From Cudoniella acicularis (Eukaryota > Ascomycota > Leotiomycetes > Helotiales > Helotiaceae), in the NCBI GenBank assembly GCA_013054445.1, contig JAAMPI010001363.1, positions 1 to 15,462 of the forward strand: a DNA stretch of 15,462 bases. Reading direction: 5' to 3'. A model generated the notes under the pieces. That model was given only the letters and a program-made list of their open reading frames with translations, made no database searches and was not told the origin of the DNA. Below are positions 1-8,189 of this stretch, piece by piece. Position 1 is the stretch's first letter. Each line of letters starts with the position of its first letter. The translations under genes and the position numbers were made by a program.

Positions 1-460
1 CTGCATCTTGAAAAAAGCTTATCGCATCCTCGATGTTGAAATACTTACCCACCCACCAAAAACCCTCTATTGAATAAGTATTTACCGTACGCTGTACGCT
101 ATGTTTGCACATACACATAAAGCTCTCTTCAACTAAAGCATATCTCCACGGAATACATACCAACCAAGCTCTTGTAATTAGTAAATGCACAATACAGCGA
201 AAAATATATGAGATTCTATGAAATAGGCAGGTGAAGTCTAAGCGGATTAAAACCCAAAAGTCATGAGTAGAAATACGAATTTGAAACGAGTAGTAAAAAG
301 CTTGACACTTGCCTTGTAGAACCACTAGCGAATAGAGCAGGACTTTGTCCGCATAGACGAAATTTCTAAATTATCAGTTATCAACACTTCACTCCTTCCT
401 ACCCTTCTACGTGCCATCACCAACAGACTCTCCAATTTATCACGAGAGCGACGGAATCAA
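1..460. other. Gene-free left edge
   Basis: This stretch is AT-rich and I see no credible coding region, tRNA or promoter element in it. One small oddity is a 7-base direct repeat GTACGCT placed head to tail at 87-93 and 94-100. The reading frame used by the HET relic downstream stays open for some distance to the left of 461 but offers no ATG, so the original start of that gene may lie here and be lost, or lie in an upstream exon that I cannot recognise. Confidence 0.5.
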
Positions 461-2271
461 TTGGTCAAGAATTTCAATACTTGCATCAACCTCGCAGTTT
501 TAAAGTGCCATAGCATTGACCAAGATAGAAAACGGACCCATCAGATTCAACTTCCTAGTGTTCTCTTATCTATTCGCTTCCTCATCGATTCACTGGTGAT
601 TGCCATAGCGAAGTTTGACAGCCAGATCGAATCAAATACGAAACACCAGCGGCACCCTTTATCTTTCGAACTAGAGATTCCTCCCCCTTCAACGAAAATA
701 CTATTGGATCACATGATCGCGAACGGGTGGTGTCTACACCAGGCTCGTTGGGTTTGTGAAAGATTCACCTATAACGTGGTTTATTACCTTTCTTCAATTC
801 GTCGAAAACCTCATGTCCGAGGTCACAAGGAGTGCCAAGGGGAAGACCATTGCATGGCGAACAATACAGATGCGAGGAACTACCAGTGCAGCCACGTCAA
901 AGATGGTTGTTGCTGCAAGTTCATACATATGCCCAAGGAGGAAGTGAAGGAAATCATCAGAGATGGTGGTATTTCCCTGATAACATTTACTCGGGGGCCC
1001 TCAGGGGTTATTCAAACAAAGTGGTTAGAGCAAAATACTCCACTCAGTATACTGCGATATCTCATGTTTGGAGTGATGGCCTTGGCAACCCTAACGAGAA
1101 TGCATTGCCAGAATGTCAAATAGCGAGGCTGGCACAGCGGGTTCAAGATGCGGACAACGAGAAACGGAAGAAAAAACCTAGACCTGGCGTTTCTGTTAGT
1201 GACTAGATGGATACTTTTTGCATCCCCGTGGATGATACCGGTCTTAGGATAAAGGCTATCAATCGCATGACTCCAACATATAAAAGAGCAATTCGTGTGC
1301 TAGTTTTCGATTCAACAATTGAAGGAAAAACCAACAGCAATACTGAAATATGCGCAAATTTACTATTGTCAGCATGGAATGGACGTTGTTGGACACTTCA
1401 GGAAGGCGCACTTGCAGCAAACTTATCATTTCCAGGATCTGTTTGCTTGAAACATCCAACAGACTCACAAGAAGCAATTTACCTTCATCAAGAGCTTCAC
1501 ACCGCGCATCAACTACCTTCAGTCGAGTGTTGGGAGAAAAGCAGGGATTGCCAGTTTTTAGGCGTTTGGAATGCTCTTTCAGGAAGGACTACAACTATGA
1601 AGAGGGACGTACACGCAATATTTGCCAACTTGCTGGATTTCCATGCAGAAGAGGTCCTATTGCTACCAGAAAATCAGAGAATGAAAGCGATTCTATGTGC
1701 CCAAGAACGCCTTCCTCTCAGGATTTTATACAATCGGAATTGCTCACAATTTAAGAATAGACAAGACCATCTGCACAATTGGGTGCCTGAATTTCCAAAA
1801 GGAAAGCTCATCTCATCAACAGATTGGATGGATGGTACAACAGACGGTTTCCTGATCAAACCTGAGGACGCTACTGGCAGAGCAATTGTTATTCCCAGCT
1901 GGTCAAGCATACCTCAAGAACGATACCTTTTGAACATTGAAAGCTGGGGCAATTTTGCTGTCCATAACCACATCATCGCGAGTCTCAAAACTCCCACATC
2001 ATGCTCATACGTGAAACTATTACATTTAGATAAAGAGGGCAAAATTTCACTGCAGGCGGATCTCAAAGTGGTTGGTGCATCATTCGTGCTTTTGAAAGCG
2101 CAAGAAGGGAAATATGATGTCATCTACGAAATCGCGGTCACTGTGGAAGCATTGGATCAAGTGGCTCAAAACCAAGAATATAAAGACCGCTTGTGTGTCG
2201 AGGCAATATTACTCACTCAGCCGCAAACAATTTCTATCGACGCAGATAAGTACATCGTCAACCCAGGATAA
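461..2271 (+). pseudogene. Decayed HET-domain (heterokaryon incompatibility) gene
   Basis: HET-domain proteins take part in fungal non-self recognition and cell death after fusion of unlike strains. The N-terminal part lies in the frame of 461 and holds a Cys/His stretch of the type preceding many HET domains (NGWC near 715-735; HVKDGCCCKF near 892-920; DGGISLI near 964-984). The HET core then continues in the frame of 1021: YTAISHVWSDGLGNP from 1048, MDTFCIPVDD from 1207, a YKRAIRVLVFDSTI block near 1280-1320, and a WNGRCWTLQEG block near 1375-1410. Two breaks separate these parts: a net frame change between about 985 and 1025, and TAG at 1204-1206 directly before MDTFCIP, where family members normally have Trp. 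No ATG begins the first frame. The 354 codons from 1207 are open but lack the first half of the domain. I am confident of the family and fairly confident that it is broken; sequencing error could explain one lesion but less easily both. Confidence 0.82.
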
Positions 2272-2284
2272 GATATATTACTGA

Positions 2285-2650
2285 TTGTTTGAAAAAGGCA
2301 TAAAAGGTGCGTACAAATTTTGGTTTCGGAGAAAGGTATATCGGGCTCTGAAAAAGCCCGGGACCATCCCAGCTTGGGTGGTTCTCATGACTGTTTTATG
2401 TGGCATAATTGCTCTGCTGGCTGTATTCATCCTAACTACTATGAGCACGACTTCACATTTCACCTATTCGGGCCAAAGTTCTTTTCCGAAAATTCCTGGC
2501 TTTGTCGTTCTAGGAATCTCTCTCGGTATTCCAGTAGCCTTTTGTATGTTGAGGGTACTAAGTTACGCTGTTCGAGAACGAAAATATCAAGCTTGGTTGC
2601 GAAGCTATGATGAATTGAATATAGCGAGAAGGAGACAGTTGAGCTGGTAA
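2285..2650 (+). pseudogene. Two-helix membrane fragment, possibly the lost C-terminus of the HET gene
   Basis: A 121-codon open frame lies just after the HET relic in a different frame. It has a basic stretch (FWFRRKVYRALKK), a hydrophobic helix near 2370-2450 (AWVVLMTVLCGIIALLAVF), a short polar loop, a second helix near 2490-2560 (VVLGISLGIPVAFCMLRVL), and a charged tail ending at TAA 2648-2650. It begins after TGA 2282-2284 with no ATG; the first ATG is inside the first helix at about 2389, so it is unlikely to be a gene by itself. Some fungal HET proteins carry C-terminal membrane segments, so I infer a third break between 2269 and 2285. No GT-AG pair I tried joins the two frames in phase. 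Confidence 0.45.
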
Positions 2651-3330
2651 AGACGAGATGCATTTCAAATAAATAAACCAACCACAAATGTTAGGCACAT
2701 TCTCGATACACCACTCCCTATTATAAGTACCCCAAAACGCTTTGTCTTGTGCAATTTATAACCAACTGTTACAGGGACAAGTATATTTTGAAGTGTTCTC
2801 AGGCGTTTTACAATGAAAGGGGTCGCTAAAATGTAGCGTACTTCAGCCAGCGCTCGCTATGATACTTCCACTGAACTTCAATTTACAGCGCATCGCCACT
2901 GAAATAAAAGCCCATGTAGCAACCGGATATGTGCGCGTGAGCAAAGCGCGTTAGTCCCGCCTAGCACTTGCATCATTGGGACTGCTTTTTTATTAAAGAT
3001 TGCGATCAACTAGCACAAATACTTTTCTACAGGGTCTCATGACGTATTAGTCTTCCCTTCTAAGCCACATTGGCAGCCACAGTGTCTGGATGTGAAACCT
3101 CCACCTCCAAGCAGCTGAATGTGGCATTGACTATGCAAACATGAAGCGAATCACAACACAAAAATTCAGCCTCAACCGCAAGCGCCAGCAATAATAAGCA
3201 ATGCCCTGAATTTCCTTTTTCCTCAGCTGAAATCTACTCCTTGGACCTCCCTCCCACCATTTCAGTATTTCGTACTCTTGGGAATGTAACTACCATTTCG
3301 ACGGATCCCAACCAAATCAGGCTTGATATC
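2651..3330. other. Intergenic region
   Basis: No coding region of note is visible. It contains a repeat copy at 2786-2811 (listed separately) and a small hairpin, CGCTA 2824-2828 paired with TAGCG 2834-2838 around AAATG. The last 150 bases are rich in C and A and presumably form the promoter and 5' leader of the gene starting at 3331. I see no tRNA-like B box and no clear TATA element. Confidence 0.5.
2786..2811 (+). repeat. Dispersed GAAGTGTT repeat, copy 1
   Basis: The stretch TTTTGAAGTGTTCTCAGG followed by CGTTTTAC matches the copy inside the intron at 4250-4278 over about 26 positions, with one substitution in the core (T/A after GTTC) and three single-base length differences. Looser relatives occur near 4882, 13955 and 14136. 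No long terminal repeats or coding capacity are attached. Confidence 0.55.
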
Positions 3331-4472
3331 ATGTCAAAACCTTCTGAAGCGGAAGCTGAGACGGCGCGTCTAGAAGCCCTATTAGCAAAACTTGAAGAAG
3401 AGTTTCTTCGTGAAACACCTATACCAACAGCAGGCCCATCAAACCCGTATGCGTCGAAATATCCCAATAAGCCCATATCGAGCACTGTATCTTCACCGAC
3501 AGCCTCCCTACCAAACATGCCTGCGCCCAATCTTTTCGCTTCTATGTACCACGGGATCCCAAGCAACTATGTAGGGAAGTATCCTACCGGTATACCAAAT
3601 CCTCGGGTCGCTCCCACGTTTCCCGTGCCAGCAACAACTTATAGACCACCACCTACCTCCGCACCACTAGCAAAACCCGTACAGCCCTTATACCCTGCAC
3701 CTAAACTCATTTGCGGGGGTAAAGACTTCGCTTACAAGCGGTCCAGCGGACGAAAATGGTACGGACGAGTCAAGCAAAATAATTTCGACCCGTCAGACTG
3801 CACAATTATAGTCTGTAATTTCTGCTACGCCAACCACGTTGAAGGAAAGCGATATGCAGAGCACTACAGCGCAAACATGACGGAGTTCGCTTACGCTCCG
3901 CACAATTTTGATGGATGGAAATGCCAGACATATACCCAACGTTCACGACAGCAGCTACAGTTGGCTGCCACTTTCGGAACGTTTAAGTCATTTGCGGAGT
4001 GGTGGAATAAGAGGGAGGAACTGAGGAAGAAGAAAGAGGCTTGGGAGCCGAAGATTGCTGAGTTGCGGGAGAAGCTAAAGGTTGCTAATGAAGAGTTGCG
4101 GAAAAGAAGAGCTGCGAAGGGAAGTGCGGAGTTGAAAGCACGTCAGGCTGAGCTGAGTGCTGTTGTTGCGGGAGTCGGGGCTAGGGATAAGGGGAAACGT
4201 TACGGGAATAGTGCGGTAAGACACTTTTTTTTTAAAGAAAAAAAAAGCTTTTTGAAGTGTTCACAGGGCTGTTTTTACCACGGTTGTAGGCTGACGTTTA
4301 GCAGATTGGCCACGATTGGAAGAGTTTGGATATGGCGAGGGCTCAGGAGATGCTACTGGATGTGCGCAATATGGATGTTTCGACGGATACAGTCGATAAG
4401 CTCAATGCAGAGATGAGAAAGATGGTCATGGCGGCTTCAGCTGATGAAAGAGCATTTGCTGCAGCGGAGTGA
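3331..4472 (+). CDS. Unrecognised Cys-motif, coiled-coil protein (two exons, 351 aa)
   Basis: I do not recognise the family. Coding sequence is join(3331..4215, 4302..4472): 295 codons, an 86-nt intron, then 56 codons to TGA 4470-4472. The start is the first ATG in the frame, with A at -3; the frame is open upstream but has no ATG there. Residues 1-35 form an acidic amphipathic helix (ETARLEALLAKLEEEF). Residues 36-125 are rich in Pro, Ser, Thr and Ala and look disordered. A compact block follows with Cys at about 128, 157, 162, 165 and 198, including C-x2-C (CNFC) and several His and Trp, possibly a zinc site. From about residue 235 to 290 a Lys/Glu/Leu-rich coiled coil appears, and exon 2 continues as an amphipathic helical tail with RAQEMLL and KLNAEMRKMV. 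Without splicing the frame runs into unlikely Trp/Arg/Cys-rich sequence, which supports the intron. A nuclear or nucleic-acid role is only a guess. Confidence 0.72.
4216..4301 (+). other. Intron with a repeat inside and a NAGNAG acceptor
   Basis: The donor is GTAAGA at 4216, a likely branch point GCTGAC lies near 4290-4295, and the acceptor is TTTAG ending at 4301. A second acceptor, CAG, ends at 4304, three bases later, so two isoforms differing by one Gln are possible. The sequence between is a T-run, an A-run and the repeat core. Splicing in phase 0 rescues a sensible 56-codon second exon. Confidence 0.75.
4250..4278 (+). repeat. Dispersed GAAGTGTT repeat, copy 2 (intronic)
   Basis: TTTTGAAGTGTTCACAGG followed by GCTGTTTTTAC is the closest match to the copy at 2786-2811. 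A short inverted partner, ACACTT at 4221-4226, lies to its left within the same intron, separated by poly-T and poly-A runs that could pair with each other, so most of the intron could fold into a hairpin. Confidence 0.55.
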
Positions 4473-4881
4473 ACGGGGGTTTTTAAGACGAAGGATATTA
4501 TTTGCCTTTTGGGTACTGGAGTATAATTTGCCGAAGCAACTTGCTGTTATCTGCTACGGAAAACGGCTCAAACGGCACCCCCGAAAATAATACACAAGAT
4601 TCTACCTCATTGTGAGTAGTTTTGAGCTTATGAAGGGAAAGTGGATTTGTTACGCCCGCTGTCGCTAAATTTACATAGCATGCAATCACCAAAATACAGT
4701 GCAGGCCCACACTAATTTGCAGGGCATGAAGTCAACTTTTAGGCGAGCCCGTGAAAGAACAATACCTCACAACAGTCAAATAACCACCAATGATTTCTAT
4801 AATGATTACAGTTGGATGGTTAGAAGATCGATATTAAAGTCCTGGCCTTCAAGTAATTTACACTAGTACAGTTGAAAGTAC

Positions 4882-4917
4882 TTTAACTTTCGAGGTGTTT
4901 TTGGAAAAGATCACGTG
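4882..4917 (+). repeat. Diverged GAAGTGTT repeat followed by CACGTG
   Basis: TTTAACTTTCGAGGTGTTTTT at 4882-4902 is followed by CACGTG at 4912-4917. The same order occurs at 14136-14177, where TTTAACTTTTGAAGTGTTTCT precedes CACGTG. The left parts differ at three positions out of 21; the spacer differs in length. I treat them as diverged copies of one element. Confidence 0.4.
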
Positions 4918-5394
4918 GCTGACGAACCTTGGGTTGTGGGATAGGGTTGAGGGCTCGCACCAAATGTTAAGAATTCTAAAGAAGTTTCCCGATCAAGACA
5001 TAAAGAAGTGACCAAAAATGAAAGGCTAAGAGGTGATTCATTTTTTGTAAATGAGAGAAAATCCTCAATAGTTTGAACATGCTAAATAGCCAAATCTCTA
5101 AATAGTTCACTGCTAGGTCCTTCCTGATTAATTTTTTTGGGTCATTCTCTTCCTAACTAAAAAAAATTCTGTATAAAATGCATGCTAGTGAATTACTCTA
5201 ATCGCCCTATTCACACTCTGCAACGCAAAATCTCACAACAAATTCCAAATATCCCTCTTGCTACAAGATAGTAGCAGAAAGAAACCAAATATGTCTTGCC
5301 TTCTTATTTGAATTTCTGAACATCCATAATTATATCTTATTAATACTATTGAGGTGTTTTCTCTGACTTGACAATTCGTGTAGGAGATCGTTGA

Positions 5395-5544
5395 ATGGCT
5401 GACCTCGAGGGGATACAACTCGTACCACTCGAGCCATTCACCCCACCACCGCAGATGAATCATCTGTCCAGAATGAAGTTAGCTCGAGAAAAAGAGGAAC
5501 GATACGAACAAGAACAAGATTCCCCCGGAAAATATAAAAATTAA
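5395..5544 (+). CDS. Possible small ORF of 49 codons
   Basis: An ATG at 5395 opens 49 codons ending at TAA 5542-5544. The composition is protein-like: a Pro-rich start (PLEPFTPPPQ) and then a charged, probably helical stretch (MKLAREKEERYEQEQ). The base at -3 is T, which is not favourable. It could be a first exon, a small protein, a remnant or chance. I see no convincing donor linking it to the gene at 5713. Confidence 0.22.
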   Translation: MADLEGIQLVPLEPFTPPPQMNHLSRMKLAREKEERYEQEQDSPGKYKN

Positions 5545-5712
5545 ATACGCACATATCCTCACGACCTTCTTTCTTTCCACTCAGGAACACACAATCCATC
5601 TCCTCCCCCAGAACAACGAACCAGCATAAGAGTCCCACAGAACCAACTGTCACTCAAGTGGCAGTAACCACCAACCACTTGCTAGCCAAAAAAAAAAGAA
5701 AAAGAACTCGCC

Positions 5713-6722
5713 ATGTGCTACCTCTACGAAATCCACTTCCTCGAATGCGCCCACACCCACACCCTCCTCCTCTCCACCACCGAATGCCCCTCGAAAACTT
5801 CATCATCAAACCCTAACCTGCACCCAACACTGCCACGCCTGTCTCCTCTCTAACGCCACAAGCCCCCACCATCCCCTCTTACTCCCTTTCAACCAGCCCG
5901 CTACCTTCCCCCTACTAATACCGGAACAAAACACGAAGCCGAGCGCGTGCTTGGTCTCGCTGCTGTGCCTGTGGAGAAAGGAAGGTACAGGCGACTCGGA
6001 GAGAATGTGCTTGATGCGGAGAAGCGGGATCTGTTTGGGGGGGGGGGGATGTTGGGGAAGAGGATGTAGAGTGGTTGAATGAGTTAGGGAAGCGTTTGAG
6101 TGCGTATATTTGGTTGAGGTGGCAGCGGCCTGATTTGCCGAGTCCGTCGCGACAGCAAGTTATGCTGTATATCCAGGTGCGCGATTTTCTTTTGATGCAT
6201 AAGGTCGATGTCTCTTACAACGCGATGATGGCGGATTTGAGATGGGACGAGTTGTTGAGAGTTGCGGAGAGGATCATGGAGGAAGGAGAAGAGGTCGCGC
6301 AGCAGCAGAGTTTGGCAGAGAGGTTGGAGGGGTTGTTTACGAATCTGTCGATGGAGGAGGTTGGGTGTCATCCGGAGTGTGGTATTTATGGGAGGTTGTT
6401 TGGGGAGGATGGAAAGTTGCAGAGAGAGGGTGGAGAGATGAGGCCCCCGGAGATTCCGCTGAGGTTGCTGTGTGGTCATGTTTTTGGCCAGGAGTATTTA
6501 TTGAAGGAGACACCAGGAGAGTCGGAGAGTCTGCTTCATGTGTACCAGTTGTGTGGTTTCGACTTTGGCGTCAATTTCAGAGAGGAACTCGCCGAACAGG
6601 CTCCTGGACATGGCCAAGCTTCAGATCTGGCATTAGAGACACGGTCAGAGGTAGGGCCTTCTTTCACCTCAGAATTTGTTCCGACCTTCGGGGAAGATGA
6701 TGGCTACGAAGCTCCATGGTGA
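5713..6722 (+). pseudogene. Broken Cys/His-motif and RING-like gene, related to its neighbour at 7255
   Basis: The ATG at 5713 begins a protein starting MCYLYEIHFLECAHTH, with Cys2, Cys12, Ala13 and His14 spaced exactly as in the gene at 7255. The frame must change between 5787 and 5807 to read CTQHCHAC (Cys codons 5819, 5831, 5840), which corresponds to FCVAC in that neighbour. It must change back before about 5935 to read HEAERVLGLAAVPVEKG, and again in the 12-G run at 6037-6048 to read DVGEEDVEWLNELGKRLSAY and the rest to TGA 6720-6722. The tail resembles a RING finger: CHPEC at 6366-6380, then LLCGHVFGQ at 6465-6491, then Tyr codons at 6495 and 6543 where ring cysteines would be expected, then LCG at 6549-6557. 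A RING normally gives ubiquitin-ligase activity, but this copy lacks ligands. Three frame changes and lost ligands argue for a pseudogene, though the G-run could be a sequencing error. I found no introns that repair the frames. Confidence 0.6.
6037..6048. repeat. Run of 12 G at a frame break
   Basis: Twelve consecutive G separate a good upstream frame (LDAEKRDLFG) from a good downstream frame (DVGEEDVEW). Either 10 or 13 G would join them. The run therefore looks like a slippage site, or a sequencing or assembly miscount. Confidence 0.7.
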
Positions 6723-7254
6723 TTGAGACTTCTTAAAGGCGGGAACTGATAGTCCGTAATGACAGTCAAATGTATGATAGGTAGATAAGCAATGAAACAT
6801 TTTCGTATAAAAATCAGAAGAACAAGGCATAAGTGAAATAATACGAGCGACAAGATGACATGTTTTCGCATCGGCGTAGGCGAAAAATAAATCCCGATGA
6901 TAGAGGGCCAGGTCATAAAAATTCAAACAATTTAGAAAATTTATAAGCCTATATAACGAAGTCTTTCTTTGTAGCTCATGTGCAATACTGTCCCATGGAA
7001 CATTAGGTGTCTTTGTCTTTGTCTCCCGCATAGAAGCCTACTTCCACAGTGTTTTCGTACTCAGACAGGGGTATCGTTCAAAATTTAGAATATGCTCGTT
7101 CTCAGAACAACATCGAAGTAAACAATATGTATAAAGGCCACTCAAATAGTTTACGTGTTCGATTCTGTGATGTTCCAAGCTATACCCCGTCACCATCTCT
7201 TAATAAACCATCAGATAAATTTGGGCAAGTCCTAACCCATTCAAAACCGCAAAA
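6723..7254. other. Intergenic region
   Basis: This AT-rich spacer holds no gene I would defend. An ATG-started 120-codon frame on the minus strand (6669-7031) overlaps the end of the preceding gene and shows no motif, so I treat it as chance. The A-rich sequence just before 7255 gives the next start a favourable AAAA context. Confidence 0.45.
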
Positions 7255-7977
7255 ATGTGTCACAAAATATATGTCGCGCACTTAAAATGCGCTCACTCGA
7301 CCGAGAAAACTATTCCCTGCCGCGCCAAAAGGGGGAAATCTGTATTTGCCTGGCTATCGAAATGTAAACCGGACCCTGACCCAGAAAAGTACTTGGACGA
7401 TTTCTGCGTAGCTTGCAACAGTTTATGGGCCATTGCGAAGATAAAAAATGATGAAGCTGAGATACGAATAAACACATATAGGAAGGAGACTGGGTATTTA
7501 GGCCCCATTACCCCGTTCCCAAATAATGAAGACACTTCTGCGTATCTCGTAAAAGATGTGAATATGACGGATGAACAAAAGAGAATAAGAGCAATAATTT
7601 GGCTAGAACGGGAAAAGAGCCATCGTCCACGGAATTCTATAATCGTTCTTGATGAGGTGTCGCAATGGGGGAAATATTTCGATAATTGGTGGAGGAGGCA
7701 AAAACCCGATTGTTCCGCAAAGACGGCCCTAATGAGAAGTTTGTCGAGCAGCTCCCTTGCATCTGCCATAACAGTATGGCCGAGCGTCGGAAATCTCGAA
7801 CAACTAAGACCGATTGTTGATCGGGTAGTGCCTTGGGAGGATGAAAACGAATGGTCGGACAGCTCGGATCTCACAGGTCCAGCTGCGTTCGAGCTGGATA
7901 TACCAATAACGGATGAAAGCCATATTGCGAGTAACGGATTCGAGAGACAGGTTGTGGTAGGTGGTTGGCACCCTTAA
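7255..7977 (+). CDS. Intact MC-x9-CAH Cys/His-motif protein (240 aa)
   Basis: The function is unknown. The protein starts MCHKIYVAHLKCAHST, with Cys2, Cys12, His14 and Cys22, then Cys37 and a C-x2-C pair at Cys51 and Cys54 (FCVAC). These could bind one or two zinc ions; that is inference. The middle is helical and charged, with EQKRIRAIIWLEREK near residue 105 and WGKYFDNWWRRQK near 140. The last 60 residues are acidic and polar (WEDENEWSDSSD), ending GGWHP. The start is the ATG at 7255 with A at -3 and directly preceding positions, and the stop is TAA 7975-7977. No intron is needed. The broken gene at 5713 shares the N-terminal motif and lies 532 bases upstream on the same strand, suggesting tandem duplication. 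It has no RING at its C-terminus. Small proteins with an MC...CGH-like start are common in filamentous fungi and mostly uncharacterised. Confidence 0.7.
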   Translation: MCHKIYVAHLKCAHSTEKTIPCRAKRGKSVFAWLSKCKPDPDPEKYLDDFCVACNSLWAIAKIKNDEAEIRINTYRKETGYLGPITPFPNNEDTSAYLVKDVNMTDEQKRIRAIIWLEREKSHRPRNSIIVLDEVSQWGKYFDNWWRRQKPDCSAKTALMRSLSSSSLASAITVWPSVGNLEQLRPIVDRVVPWEDENEWSDSSDLTGPAAFELDIPITDESHIASNGFERQVVVGGWHP

Positions 7978-8189
7978 ATATGAGGTTGAGCAATCATTCA
8001 TTGCGGTTCAAATGCTGCCTTAAGCGGGTGACTTTTGTTAGAAAATACTGGCGCCATATATATAGCATTCTTAGAGTACAAATCGAAATCGAAATCTAAT
8101 AACTGCTTCTTGTCGCATAATTAATTATATCTATGTTCGTGATGAATCGTGAAAGGTCGCGAGTTTTACGGCTAAAAGTATAGCCAGAC

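Larger units (their letters stand above)
4473..5712. other. Long gene-poor, AT-rich intergenic region
   Basis: Apart from the repeat copy at 4882-4917 and a 49-codon ORF at 5395-5544, both listed separately, I see no gene here. The interval 4980-5380 is markedly AT-rich with T and A runs. Just before 5713 there is an A-run (about 5689-5701) and C/A-rich sequence, consistent with a promoter and leader for the gene starting there. Confidence 0.5.

Noticed and set aside
1259..2123. Several minus-strand frames inside the HET relic
   Set aside because: They are shadows of the HET frame and carry no recognisable motif.
4498..4710. Minus-strand frame with a signal-peptide-like start
   Set aside because: It begins with GTG, has no in-frame ATG upstream before a stop, and shows no other support.
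6669..7031. ATG-started 120-codon minus-strand frame
   Set aside because: It overlaps the end of the 5713 gene, is AT-rich, and has no motif or domain that I recognise.
7153..7175. GTTCGATTC resembling a tRNA T loop
   Set aside because: The flanking bases do not form a stem, and no cloverleaf can be drawn.
7995..8020. GGTTCAAATGC resembling a tRNA B box
   Set aside because: There is no paired T stem, no A box and no acceptor stem around it.
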